Below, piece after piece: positions 53,312 to 62,425 of a DNA stretch of 64,000 nucleotides. This stretch comes from Chloroflexota bacterium (GTDB lineage Bacteria > Chloroflexota > Anaerolineae > Anaerolineales > Villigracilaceae): positions 506,902 through 570,901 of the forward strand of contig JABFGC010000002.1 in NCBI GenBank assembly GCA_013112685.1. Reading direction: 5' to 3'. The translations under genes were made by a program, and so were the position numbers. How positions within the stretch are numbered: position 1 is the first letter of the stretch; the number at the start of each line of letters is the position of its first letter. Under the pieces are notes generated by a model. That model was not told where the DNA came from. It saw only the letters and a list, made by a program, of their open reading frames with translations, and ran no database searches.

Positions 53312-56114
53312 TTACATCCCCAGCCACTTGCCAGCCTCACGGGCAAGGTTCGCGGCGGGGACCCTGTCTTGCCGTGCAAGGCGGCAGGGACTCGAGGAAC
53401 ATGCGTCCGTATTGCTTGGTCAGCACGCGGCGATCCAGAATGGCGACCACGCCCCGGCCCGAGGCGGTGCGGATGAGGCGACCAAATCCCTGGCGGAATT
53501 TGAGGATGGCTTCGGGCAGGTAATACTCATTGAACGAGTCTTCGTACAGTTCTGAGCGCGCCGAAATGATGGGGTCGGTTGGCACTTCAAACGGCAGTTT
53601 GGTAATGACCACCACCGAGAGCGCGTCGCCGGGCACATCCACGCCTTCCCAAAAGGAGCGCGTGCCGAGCAAAACGGCTCGGTCTGTGGTTTTGAACGAC
53701 TCAAGCAGGGCGTTCGGCGAAGCGCCTTCGCCCTGCTCGTAGACGAAAATGTCCTCGCGCGCCAGCGGACCCGTGATGGCTTGCGCGGTCTTCTTGAGCG
53801 CCGCGTAGGAAGTGAACAGCACAAGCATCCGTCCGCCGGTGGCTTTGGCGGTGGCGATGAGGGTGCGGTCGAGCACCTGCTGGTAGTTGAAGGCGTTCGG
53901 CTCTGGCATATCGTTGGCAACGTACAAGAGCGTGCTGGATTCGTAATCGAACGGCGAGCCGAGCGCGAGCACGTCCACTTCGTCCGCGTCGAGCGTGTTG
54001 CGGATGTAGGTAAACTCTCCATGCGTAGTCATCGTGGCAGACGCCAAAACCACGCTGGCTTTCTCATACCAAAGATGTTTTTGAACGAGCGGGCCCCACG
54101 CGCAGGGGGGCGGCATTGAGCGAGAGCCGCTCTCCGCGCGGGTTGACTTCGATCCAATAGATCAACTCGTTGGACGGATTGTGCATCATGCCGGAGGCGG
54201 CGGTCTCGGCTTCGGTCATGCGGCGGATGAGCGTGCCCAGGCTGCCCATCACATCTTCCACGTTTTCGTGACCGTCGCTGTACAACTCACCCAGCGCCTT
54301 GTAGATTTCATCCAGCGTTTTCAGCAGGACTTCCATCGTCTCGCTGACCTGCCCCCAGAGCATTTCCAAATCGTCCCAGCCTTGCAGGGTGCGCGCGGCG
54401 GGCGTGATTCGCATTTGCCAGGAGTAATTATTCTGCTGCTGCCCTTCGCGCTGTGCGGCGATGAACTCGCCCAGGTAACTGAAAAATTCTTTTGAAAGTT
54501 GTTCCAGCCGGAACGCCTGGTCGGTGGCGCGCTTCGATTTTTGTTGGAGCAGTCCAAAGTCCGCGGGGCGAAGCGAGTCGTGCGTGTCGGTCAGCATTCT
54601 GCCGAGCAGTCCCGCCGACGAGCCACCCAATTCCTTCAACATGCGGTCGAGGTCGTTTTGCGTCATGCGGAACGAGAGCGCGTTTGTCACCGCCGATTCC
54701 ATGTGGTGCGCCTCGTCAATGATGACGTAATCGTATTCGGGCAGGACCTTGCTTCCCGTTGAAACGTCCGACAGCAGCAGGGCGTGGTTGACAATGAGAA
54801 GATGGGAACTCTGCGCCGCCTGCTTTGCGCGATGGAACGGGCATGCGCCTCCCATTCGACCGAGACATGTCTCTGTTGTACAGGCATCGTCCTCCGCTGA
54901 CAGCCGGGACCAGATCTCCCGTTCGATGGGACCGGTAAGATTCAATTCGTTTCTGTCGCCGCTTGTGTTCTCCAACTGCCAGACGATGATCTTCGCCAGC
55001 ACGCGCATCTCATTGGCGTTCGCCGGTCCGTGCGAGCGCATGTATTCCAGCCTGCGCGGGCAGAGATAATTGACGCGCCCCTTCAGCACGGCGGCGCGCA
55101 CGTCGAGGTTCAGCGCGGCTTGCAAGTCGGGAATGTCTTTTTTGATCAATTGATCTTGCAGGTTGATGGTGTTGGTGGAGACGACCACGCGCGTATTATT
55201 CTGCACTGCGAACAGCGCAAACCGGTACGAGGTATGCAAAGGATTTTCCGACGCCGGTTCCAGCCTCGACCATCAAATGCCTGCCGGTGGAAAGCGCGTC
55301 CGTCACGGCTTTGAGCATTTCCACCTGCTCCACGCGGTGTTCGTAGGATTCAAAATACTGCGAGAAGGGGCCCCCCATATTCAAGCACCGAAGCGACGTA
55401 TTCCGGGTCGAGCGGGACCGGCTCTTCGGTGCGCGTTATCGGCGGCGCATCCGCTCTGGATGTTGAATCAAACGCCGGCTTGCGGGAAGAAGCGCGCGTG
55501 GTCCGCTTTGGTTTGATGCCCTGTTTTACGCGGGCGCTCAATGCTTGTTCAAAGACCCAGCCGGAATCCCAATCCACGAAATTGCCGAGCTCGACGATCT
55601 CCTGCAAAGTTTCGAGCGGAAGTTCCGCGGCGAGTTCGAGCAGGCGCAGGTAACTGACGTGACAGACGCGGGCGTCGTCGAGCGCGCGGTGGGTGGCGGG
55701 CAGCGGAATGCCCAATTGCTTGCCGAGCGCGCCGAGGTTGTACCGGCTGGCGGCGGGCAAAAGCACCGAGGCGAGTTCGTAGGTATCGAGCGTTTGCTGG
55801 TATTCGAACAAGCCCGCCTTGCGCAAGAAACCGACGTCGAATTTGACGTTGTGACCGAGAATGGGCGCATCGCCGACGAAGGCGGTCAGTTCGTGCGCGA
55901 CGTCGCGCAGGCGCGGAGCCTGCCGCACCATCGCGTCGTCAATGCCGGTGAGACCGGTGATGAAATCGGGGATGTGTTTGCCGGGGTTGACGAGCGTATT
56001 GAACTCGCCTTCGACGCGCCGCCCGTTGAATTTAACAGCCGCAATCTCGATGATCGAATCGCGTTCTTCGTCCAAACCTGTGGTTTCGATGTCCAGAGAG
56101 ACGATGGTGGTCAT
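53312..56114 (-). CDS. dinG: DinG-family helicase with N-terminal DnaQ exonuclease domain (four indels)
   Basis: N-terminal DEDD exonuclease: IVSLDIETTGLDEERDS, LGHNVKFDVGFLRKAGL, HRALDDARV. Helicase: Walker A EAGTGVGKSFAYLVP, four Fe-S-type cysteines (CPRRLEYM, CTTETCLGRMGGACPFH), DEAH box YVIIDEAHHMESAV, C-terminal LLGTRSFWEGVDVPGDALS and FRQGFGRLIRT. Single-base insertions near 55370 (GGGGCCCCCC), 55225, 54095 (GGGCCCC) and 53365 move the frame each time. With all four removed the gene has about 933 codons, equal to Gram-positive DinG. The stop is TAA at 53312-53314. Confidence 0.92.
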
Positions 56115-56192
56115 ATTAGAACAAGTGTACCATAGAGACGGTAAAGCAAAGGCTTTTTCCGCGCTTCGCCATTGACCGAGGTTTTGTATCCC

Positions 56193-57554
56193 TTATGCTT
56201 CCAGCGAATTTGTTTTTGCGAGGGAAAGGTCGAGGAAGGGCATTAGGAAAACCCAGAGGAACAGGCGGAACATTTCCGCCGAAGGCATGATGTGGCGGCG
56301 CGTCCCTGCAGTGTCGCCGAAAAAACTCAGGAGCAGGGTGACCGCCGCAATACCGAAAAACCACGCCGCCATCCACGCCCATGCGGATAGCGCCGGTGTG
56401 CGCCGTTGAACGGCATGAACTGTAAGCGCCCCTGCGAGGAGCAGGGCGAGCAGGTAAACCGTTGTGGTTTCAGGATGCACCAGTTGCCCGATGGTCAGCA
56501 TCAGTTCCCTGTTCTTTACTTCGGGCGTGAAGAAATACGGCTGGGAAAAATCGTCGCTGAGTTGACCGAGATTGCCCCAGAGGGTTGTTACGACAAAACC
56601 GGGATGGGAAACGAGAAACATGCCGTAGGCTTTGGTGGCGTTGTGATCCGCCCATTCCTGATAATTGACCGCATCCCGTTCCGGCATGCCAAACCGGCGG
56701 AAGTATTCCACCCGCGCCGGGTGGGGCCAGATGTACGCATCAAGCGCATTGATGACCGGGTACCGCGTTGCCCGAAAACTATCCCGTGCGGAGAGATACC
56801 CGACGACAAGAAACATGGCAAGGACTCCGAACCCAATCGCCAGGTGCCTGGTATCCCTGAATTTTTTCAAGAGAAACAAGGGGGCCAGCAGGGCGAGCGT
56901 GACCGGAATGGCATACAGGTGCACATCGCGGACAAATACCCATAGCAGGAACAGGATGATCCAGCCGGCAAACAGAATTTGAACCCCCCGGGATCTGAAA
57001 GGCTGTTCCGATCCCGCCACGTGGAAAGCGAGTTCCAAACCCATGCCAAGCGTAATGGCGAACATGGACAGTGAAAGCGACTCAGGACTGAGGACGCTGT
57101 CCCATTCGGCGATTTGCGGCGTGAACCCAAACACTGTGATAACGACTGCCGCGGCGATTTTTGCGGCGGGGTTATTCAGCCGCCGGGTTGTCGTCCATGC
57201 CAGAAAACTCCATCCGAAAACGGCGAGAAGGTTTTGGAGAAGGGCGATCTTGTCGAAGCAGGGCTGCACTTCGCGAACATCTTCCTGTCCGATTCCAGGT
57301 TTTCCATACGACGTAATCGGACAGTTTTGGCTGTCGTTTGCAAATTTGTAGAGCAGGTTTGTCGTGAAGAGGCGCTGACCGGCGAAGATTCCCCAGGAAA
57401 ACACTGAAGCCCTCGAGGAACTGATGTAACTATCGGTCTCTGCATTGGCAATCGAAAGGCGCAGATCGCCATACGAGCCGATCCGCAGCCACAAAGCAGC
57501 GGCAAGCAGGATGAGAATAATTAGCGTTGTACCGTACTTTTGAAGGAATTTCAT
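56193..57554 (-). CDS. Polytopic membrane protein, tandem paralogue 2 (possible GT-C-like enzyme)
   Basis: 453 residues from the ATG at 57554, which overlaps the upstream stop by four bases. About ten helices alternate with extracytosolic loops. Shared with the neighbour: LFTTNLLYKF, a VFGFTPQIAEWDSVLSPESL loop, IWPHPARVEYFRRFGMPERD and HPGFVVTTLW. The layout (acidic/tryptophan-containing first loops, HPARVEY loop) recalls GT-C glycosyltransferases, but I know no named family for it. Position next to a NERD-like gene and plsX gives no clear hint. Confidence 0.72.
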   Translation of the reverse strand: MKFLQKYGTTLIILILLAAALWLRIGSYGDLRLSIANAETDSYISSSRASVFSWGIFAGQRLFTTNLLYKFANDSQNCPITSYGKPGIGQEDVREVQPCFDKIALLQNLLAVFGWSFLAWTTTRRLNNPAAKIAAAVVITVFGFTPQIAEWDSVLSPESLSLSMFAITLGMGLELAFHVAGSEQPFRSRGVQILFAGWIILFLLWVFVRDVHLYAIPVTLALLAPLFLLKKFRDTRHLAIGFGVLAMFLVVGYLSARDSFRATRYPVINALDAYIWPHPARVEYFRRFGMPERDAVNYQEWADHNATKAYGMFLVSHPGFVVTTLWGNLGQLSDDFSQPYFFTPEVKNRELMLTIGQLVHPETTTVYLLALLLAGALTVHAVQRRTPALSAWAWMAAWFFGIAAVTLLLSFFGDTAGTRRHIMPSAEMFRLFLWVFLMPFLDLSLAKTNSLEA

Positions 57555-58936
57555 GAAGCCGCGCCTTCGATGATGCTGGTCCGCCCGGATGTATCTTCCC
57601 ATTGAAGCGCAAGATCCACAGTGACGACAGCCAGCAGCCACATGGATAGCCGGTAAACTGTGGTGGAATAAAGCGAGTGGCGGCTGAGCGCCCAGGTGTC
57701 GCCGAGGATGGTGGGGATGATGGCAATCGTCGCTGCGAGGACAAGATAGACGCCAATCCATGCCCAGGGTTGGGCGGTTTCGGTTCTGCCTGTGATGGCG
57801 GCAAAAATGAGCCCGGCCAGTAACAGCAAGCCCATGAGAAATGGCGTGGAAGTTTCCGGGTGCAGGCTCTCGCCAAATGCGGTCAGCCGGGCGCGGAAGA
57901 CCTTCATTTCGGGAACGTGAAAATACGTCTGGTTGATTTTTTTGAAGGATTCCGGGAAATCGCGCGCGAGTTTATCCAGCGCGTAGCCGGGGTGGGCGAA
58001 AATGAAACGTGTCACCGCCGCTACGCCGTGTTCTTTGAACCAGATGTCGAACTCGCGCGTATCGGGTTCAGGCATGCCCAATCCTTTCATATACTCCACA
58101 CGCGCCGGGTGGGGAAAAATATCGGAGATGTAGATGTTAATGGTCGAAAGCAACGATCTGCCGCTTTGCTGAAACGTCACCAGCCCGACGACGAAAAGAA
58201 TCGCGGCAAAGACCACCACGCCGATAAGCGCCCGGTGTTTTTTGAATTTCGGCGTGAACAGCGTCAAGCCCGTCAACCCGATCAGCACCAGGGCGGCGTA
58301 ATTGTTCGTATCGCGCAGGTTTGCCCAAAAGAAATACACCACGCCCCAGGCGACCATCCAGGGTGCGAGCTTCGCACTCGGATTTCTGTACAACGAAAAT
58401 ACAAGGTAAATCAGTAATGCAAGCTGCAGCGCGAACAGGGAAAACGTCATCGCTTCGGACATCAGGATGCTGTCCCAGTCAGCGACCTGCGGGGTGTAAC
58501 CGAAAGCCGGAATGATCAGGACGGCCATGACCCTGGTGGCAAAGTTTTTCATCTGCGAAGCGACCGTCCACGCAAGGGCGCTCCAGCCCAGGAGGGAAAG
58601 GACGAGTTGAAGGATGACGATGCGGTCAAAGCCCGGTTGCAGGACCCGCCGCGAGGACTCCAACGAGCCGTTGACCAGGATTTGATAGCCGCTCTCCGGC
58701 TCGAAAATCTTATAAACCAGGTTGGTCGTCAACAACCGTCTGCCGGTCATCATTTCGACGGAAAACAACGGCACCCTCGACGCCTCGACGAATGTAATGG
58801 TATCGTTCCCCGCGATGGAAAGTGTCGGGTCTCCGTAGGCGAGCAGGCGGAATCCCGCCCATAGGAGGAGCATCAAGAGAAGCGCATACTTTTCCAGTGC
58901 GGGTGGAAATTTCGACGATTTTATTCGGTTGAACAT
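57551..58936 (-). CDS. Polytopic membrane protein, tandem paralogue 1 (possible GT-C-like enzyme)
   Basis: 461 residues from the ATG at 58936. Same architecture as the next gene: LLTTNLVYKIFEPESG, FGYTPQVADWDSILMSEAMT, IFPHPARVEYMKGLGMPEPD, HPGYALDKL and a C-terminal run of four helices (FLMGLLLLAGLIFAAITG, WIGVYLVLAATIAIIPTIL and others). The first loop contains RLLAYGDPTLSIAGNDTITF, with an acidic residue after helix 1 as in GT-C enzymes. The starts and stops are packed (1-bp gap upstream, 4-bp overlap downstream), indicating one operon. Confidence 0.72.
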   Translation of the reverse strand: MFNRIKSSKFPPALEKYALLLMLLLWAGFRLLAYGDPTLSIAGNDTITFVEASRVPLFSVEMMTGRRLLTTNLVYKIFEPESGYQILVNGSLESSRRVLQPGFDRIVILQLVLSLLGWSALAWTVASQMKNFATRVMAVLIIPAFGYTPQVADWDSILMSEAMTFSLFALQLALLIYLVFSLYRNPSAKLAPWMVAWGVVYFFWANLRDTNNYAALVLIGLTGLTLFTPKFKKHRALIGVVVFAAILFVVGLVTFQQSGRSLLSTINIYISDIFPHPARVEYMKGLGMPEPDTREFDIWFKEHGVAAVTRFIFAHPGYALDKLARDFPESFKKINQTYFHVPEMKVFRARLTAFGESLHPETSTPFLMGLLLLAGLIFAAITGRTETAQPWAWIGVYLVLAATIAIIPTILGDTWALSRHSLYSTTVYRLSMWLLAVVTVDLALQWEDTSGRTSIIEGAAS

Positions 58937-58937
58937 T

Positions 58938-59633
58938 TCAATCCCCGGCAAGTAATGAGTTTATTTCGGCAATCTGCCCGCTTGAAAGCGCGCGCGTTTT
59001 CGCGCCCTGACGCAGGAATTCCTTGAGCTGTTTCAACTTCATCGCCGGGATGGGCGACTCGCCCGCATCCAACTCGACCTGGTCGTTGGTGAACACCAAA
59101 ATGGGTTTGATCTCCGGGATGGCGGCTTCATCCATTTTCCTGGCGAAGAATTTTCTCAGAGATTTCACTTCCCCTTCCGCTTCCAGCTCGGGGCGGCCGA
59201 TGCCCTCCTGCCCAAAGATGCGCATATAGACCTGGAAGAATCCCCCGCCCCTGATCTTCCAGCGATTCTTTTCAAAGTAAACCTGTCCGTTTTGGTGATA
59301 AGGCAGGATCACCCAAACGCCGGAAGGACCGACCAGTAGATGAGACACCGGCGACGTGTAATGATAGATGCTGAATTCGCTGTGCAAACCCTTCAATCCC
59401 GCATCCAGTTTTTCGTCCGGGCGGGGGGAGCGTCCCCAGCGCGAACCCATGTACATGCCAACCTGGGTCATGATAAAGCCAACCGCCAGACAAATCAGCG
59501 AATAGGTGAGAAGTTCAGGCCTGGCGATGGAGAGGTACATACCGGCTCCCAGGATCAGCAGCGCTCCCAGGCTGATCCAGTTGCCGATCTTTCCGTTTCG
59601 TTCGATCAACTTTTCGTTTTTGATGATTTTCAT
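58938..59633 (-). CDS. Membrane-anchored NERD-like protein
   Basis: 231 residues. Two helices (WISLGALLILGAGMYLSI, YSLICLAVGFIMTQVGMYMG) are followed by a soluble domain: DEKLDAGLKGLHSEFSIYHY, SHLLVGPSGVWVILPYHQNG and PILVFTNDQVELDAGESPIP. The alpha-beta-beta order with G-P-x-G-V-W-V-I resembles the NERD nuclease-related domain, though the usual catalytic residues are not obvious (the second acidic residue is replaced by LPYH). It may be a structural relative. It follows plsX by two bases. Confidence 0.7.
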   Translation of the reverse strand: MKIIKNEKLIERNGKIGNWISLGALLILGAGMYLSIARPELLTYSLICLAVGFIMTQVGMYMGSRWGRSPRPDEKLDAGLKGLHSEFSIYHYTSPVSHLLVGPSGVWVILPYHQNGQVYFEKNRWKIRGGGFFQVYMRIFGQEGIGRPELEAEGEVKSLRKFFARKMDEAAIPEIKPILVFTNDQVELDAGESPIPAMKLKQLKEFLRQGAKTRALSSGQIAEINSLLAGD

Positions 59634-59635
59634 GG

Positions 59636-60652
59636 TTATTTCTTAAGGCTCTCTTCGATTGCAGTTTTCATGGCGTCCAATACTTTGACGTCCACGGCAT
59701 TCTTTGCCACGCGGACGGCGTTCTTGATGGCGAAGGCATCCGAGCGGCCGTGACCAATGAATACCAATCCGTTCACGCCGAGCATGGGAGCCGCGCCCTG
59801 TTCGCTTGGGTTGAGCAGTTTTTTGATCTCGCCCAGCGCCGGTTTGACGAGCAAGCCGCCGATCTTGGTCAGCACGCCGCCATTCTTGATGATCTCGCGG
59901 ATCTTGTCTGTGATGAGTTTGGCGACCGCCTCGGAGGATTTGAGCATCACGTTGCCGGTGAAGCCGTCGGTGACCGCCACATCCACCTTGCCGCCGATGA
60001 CTTCTTTGCCTTCCACGTTGCCAAAGTAATTCAAACCGGACGATTTTAGCAGAGGAGTTGCCGCCCTGACCAATTCGTTGCCTTTCCCTTCTTCCTCGCC
60101 GTTGGAAACCAGCCCAACCTTCGGGTTCTTCACCCCGCGCACTTTTTCGGCGTAGATGCTCCCGAGGATTGCAAATTGCAGGAGGTTCTCCGGTTTGCAG
60201 TCCGGGTTTGCGCCAATGTCGAGTACAACACAAGTGCCGGTGGCAGTGGGGAAGATGGGCGCGAGAGCGGGACGGCCCACGCCGCGGATGCGCCCCAGTC
60301 GGAACAACGCCGTGACCATACCTGCGCCGGTGTTCCCCGCCGTGACGAAAGCATCCGCCTCGCCGTTCTTGACCAGGTCCATGCCCACCGCCATCGAGTT
60401 TTCAGAATCCTTTGCCCGCGCCTTCAGGACGAGCGCCTCTCCCTTATCTTCCATCGTCAGCATTTCCGGTGCGTGGACGATGCGGATGTTCAATCCCTGT
60501 GTGTTTTGTTTTTCAAGCACCGGTTTGATCTTCGCTTCATCGCCAACGAGGACGATCTCCACGCCGTACTCGCGCGCCGCTGTCACTGCGCCTTCCACGT
60601 CCGGCGTGGGATAATCATCGCTTCCCATTGCGTCCACCACGATTCGCGTCAT
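59636..60652 (-). CDS. plsX: Phosphate acyltransferase PlsX
   Basis: 338 residues from the ATG at 60652 (GGAG upstream). TRIVVDAMGSDDYPTPDVEG, VSAGNTGA-type FVTAGNTGAGMVTALFRLG, TCVVLDIGANPDCKPENLLQ, VGLVSNGEEEGKGNELV and DVAVTDGFTGNVMLKSSEA are family marks. PlsX converts acyl-ACP to acyl-phosphate for PlsY in phospholipid synthesis. It is the first gene of a minus-strand operon running to the paralogous membrane proteins. The tRNA-Leu gene diverges from it. Confidence 0.96.
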   Translation of the reverse strand: MTRIVVDAMGSDDYPTPDVEGAVTAAREYGVEIVLVGDEAKIKPVLEKQNTQGLNIRIVHAPEMLTMEDKGEALVLKARAKDSENSMAVGMDLVKNGEADAFVTAGNTGAGMVTALFRLGRIRGVGRPALAPIFPTATGTCVVLDIGANPDCKPENLLQFAILGSIYAEKVRGVKNPKVGLVSNGEEEGKGNELVRAATPLLKSSGLNYFGNVEGKEVIGGKVDVAVTDGFTGNVMLKSSEAVAKLITDKIREIIKNGGVLTKIGGLLVKPALGEIKKLLNPSEQGAAPMLGVNGLVFIGHGRSDAFAIKNAVRVAKNAVDVKVLDAMKTAIEESLKK

Positions 60653-60677
60653 GACAATTCTCCTGAGTGTTGTATGC

Positions 60678-60705
60678 TTGACAAGAAAAGTAAGCCGATT
60701 ATAAT
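60678..60705 (+). promoter_or_regulatory. Consensus sigma-70 promoter of tRNA-Leu
   Basis: TTGACA (60678-60683), a 16-bp spacer and TATAAT (60700-60705), 13 bp before the mature tRNA end. Both hexamers match consensus exactly. Confidence 0.9.
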
Positions 60706-60718
60706 ACTGCCTGCCTGG

Positions 60719-60800
60719 GCGCTGGTGCTGGAACTGGCAGACAGGCATGGTTGAGGGCCATGTGTCGCAAGACGTGGAGGTTCAAGTCCTCTCCAGCGCA
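60719..60800 (+). tRNA. tRNA-Leu (anticodon GAG)
   Basis: Acceptor GCGCTGG pairs with CCAGCGC; anticodon stem CATGG/CCATG encloses the loop TTGAGGG with anticodon GAG; a long variable arm (GTGTC-GCAA-GACGT) and a T arm GAGG-TTCAAGT-CCTC identify a class II leucine tRNA. The discriminator base is A. CCA is not encoded (CAA follows). Confidence 0.95.
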
Positions 60801-60801
60801 C

Positions 60802-60832
60802 AAAACATCCCCGAATTTCGGGGATGTTTTTT
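60802..60832 (+). terminator. Terminator of tRNA-Leu
   Basis: AAAACATCCCCGA (60802-60814) pairs perfectly with TCGGGGATGTTTT (60818-60830), followed by Ts. Its end overlaps the deacetylase stop codon at 60831, and it may serve both strands. Confidence 0.92.
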
Positions 60833-61679
60833 ACTTCCACGTCTCCCATGCGAAATCTTCGAGTTTTAGAGAGAGCGCATATCTGTACGCCTCGCTGACA
60901 AAAGCAAATTCATAGTCCTGTTTCTTGAGGGTATCGAGCAGGTTGTCAAAGTAATCGAACGCGCGTTTGGAGTTGCGCGCAAGAGCGGCATGTTCCAATC
61001 CCTTGACGGCGCTGTCCGGGATTTCTGCAAAGTAGAAATCGTACGGATGCGACAACAGCAGGGCAATGTAAGGAAGCCCAAAAAGTTTCACGAGCAAGGA
61101 ATAGACCCCCCAGCCGAACAACTTTGCGTAACTCAGGGCGAACACGATGCGCACCTTTTCGATTGACGTGAAGGGAAACTCAATCAGCGACCTGCCGTCG
61201 CTGCGCGCCACTCGAAAAGGGATGTTCGGCATGTGGAGGTTGAAATAGCCGAACTCGCCCGGTCGAATGGACGGGTACACACTGGCATCGTAGGCGAAAC
61301 CGTGGTCGAGCAGATAGCCCAGCCCGGCTTTGTCTATCCGCCCGATGGGTGCGCGGCAGCCGAGGGGAGACTCTCCCGTGAAATCGCGGAACGCTTTTTG
61401 CGAGGCTTCGACTTCGTCGAGCGAGCAGGCATGGTGGGGATCGTGTGTGTGCGAGTGGACGGAAAATTCGAGCGGGATGTGTCCTGCAAGTTGCCTGAAC
61501 CTTTCCCCGTGCGACTCGAACAAACTCGTGACCGTGAACATGGTCACTTTTGCGCCATGTTTGTTGATGATGGCGATGTACCGCTCCAAAAACTCCGGGG
61601 TTTCGAGCAGGCGGACGCGCTTCTCCGGGTCGCCGTAATCCAGCTCCGTGTCCAGTGTGATGCAGGCAAGTTTGTTCAT
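60831..61679 (-). CDS. Polysaccharide deacetylase-family protein
   Basis: 282 residues of the NodB-like fold. LACITLDTELDYGDPE carries the first catalytic Asp pair, FSVHSHTHDPHHACS the metal histidines (H-S-H-T-H), and GCRAPIGRIDKAGLGYLLD the substrate arginine region. The remaining motifs of the secreted enzymes are less clear, and no signal peptide is present. It may act on a cytosolic or lipid-linked glycan. Its start overlaps the methyltransferase stop by four bases. Confidence 0.85.
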   Translation of the reverse strand: MNKLACITLDTELDYGDPEKRVRLLETPEFLERYIAIINKHGAKVTMFTVTSLFESHGERFRQLAGHIPLEFSVHSHTHDPHHACSLDEVEASQKAFRDFTGESPLGCRAPIGRIDKAGLGYLLDHGFAYDASVYPSIRPGEFGYFNLHMPNIPFRVARSDGRSLIEFPFTSIEKVRIVFALSYAKLFGWGVYSLLVKLFGLPYIALLLSHPYDFYFAEIPDSAVKGLEHAALARNSKRAFDYFDNLLDTLKKQDYEFAFVSEAYRYALSLKLEDFAWETWK

Positions 61680-62362
61680 GCAGGCAGGTTGGTCACATAG
61701 TAGAAATTATTCTTTTTGATGACGTGCAAATCCCTGAAGCCGAACGGCTCGGCGATCCTTGAGAATTCATCCAGCGAATAAAGATAAACCCCCGGCAGAC
61801 GATTGACGCGGATATAGACCTGCCTGAGAATCCAGGTGGGGAATTCCTTTTTGCGCCCGTAATCGGGAAAATCGAGCAGGAAATATTTCGTGCGCAGGTT
61901 GCCGAGAAAGGCGGACATATCGTCGGCGTTGAAATACTCGATGACGCCGAGCGCAGTCACGAGGTCCACGTGTGGAAGCGGGGTGTTCGGCTGGACGACA
62001 TCCGCCAGGGAAAATTCAAGGCGGTCCTGCATCCCCAGTTCCACCCCGCGCTTCTTTGCGAATTCCACCGCTTCGCTGGAAATATCCGTGCCGTAAACTT
62101 TTTGCGCGCCAGCCTGGATCATTTGAAAAGCGAAACGTCCCGAAGCGCAGCCGACATCCAACACGGTCTTTCCGTTGATATGCGGTGCAATCAATTCCAG
62201 CGCGGTCTTCATGCGCACGTACATAGCGTCGCCGCGAAAAACGGATGAGAGACGGTCCCACCAGGTGGCGTTTTGCGTTCCTTCTTTGTAATACGCCCCG
62301 GCTTCCCAGCTGAGCAGATGTTCTTCCCAATATTTGGCTGATTCGGATTTTTGTCGGTTCAT
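61676..62362 (-). CDS. Class I SAM-dependent methyltransferase
   Basis: 228 residues. NGKTVLDVGCASGRFAFQMI is the SAM motif, VYGTDISSEAVEFAKKRG motif post-I, and HVDLVTALGVIEYFNADDMS motif II. The long basic N-terminus (KYWEEHLLSWEAGAYYKEGT) is common in methyltransferases of polysaccharide or lipid clusters. It is cotranscribed with the deacetylase, suggesting a glycan modification pair. The substrate is unknown. Confidence 0.85.
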   Translation of the reverse strand: MNRQKSESAKYWEEHLLSWEAGAYYKEGTQNATWWDRLSSVFRGDAMYVRMKTALELIAPHINGKTVLDVGCASGRFAFQMIQAGAQKVYGTDISSEAVEFAKKRGVELGMQDRLEFSLADVVQPNTPLPHVDLVTALGVIEYFNADDMSAFLGNLRTKYFLLDFPDYGRKKEFPTWILRQVYIRVNRLPGVYLYSLDEFSRIAEPFGFRDLHVIKKNNFYYVTNLPA

Positions 62363-62370
62363 GGTGCGCG

Positions 62371-62376
62371 ATTATA
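62371..62376 (-). promoter_or_regulatory. -10 box 8 bp upstream of the methyltransferase gene
   Basis: Minus-strand TATAAT, then CGCGCACC, then ATG at 62362. Leaderless-type spacing. Confidence 0.55.
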
Positions 62377-62425
62377 CCCGCTTCAAGAACGGACTTTGAG
62401 GTTTTCCTGCCATTTGAGTTTTCCC

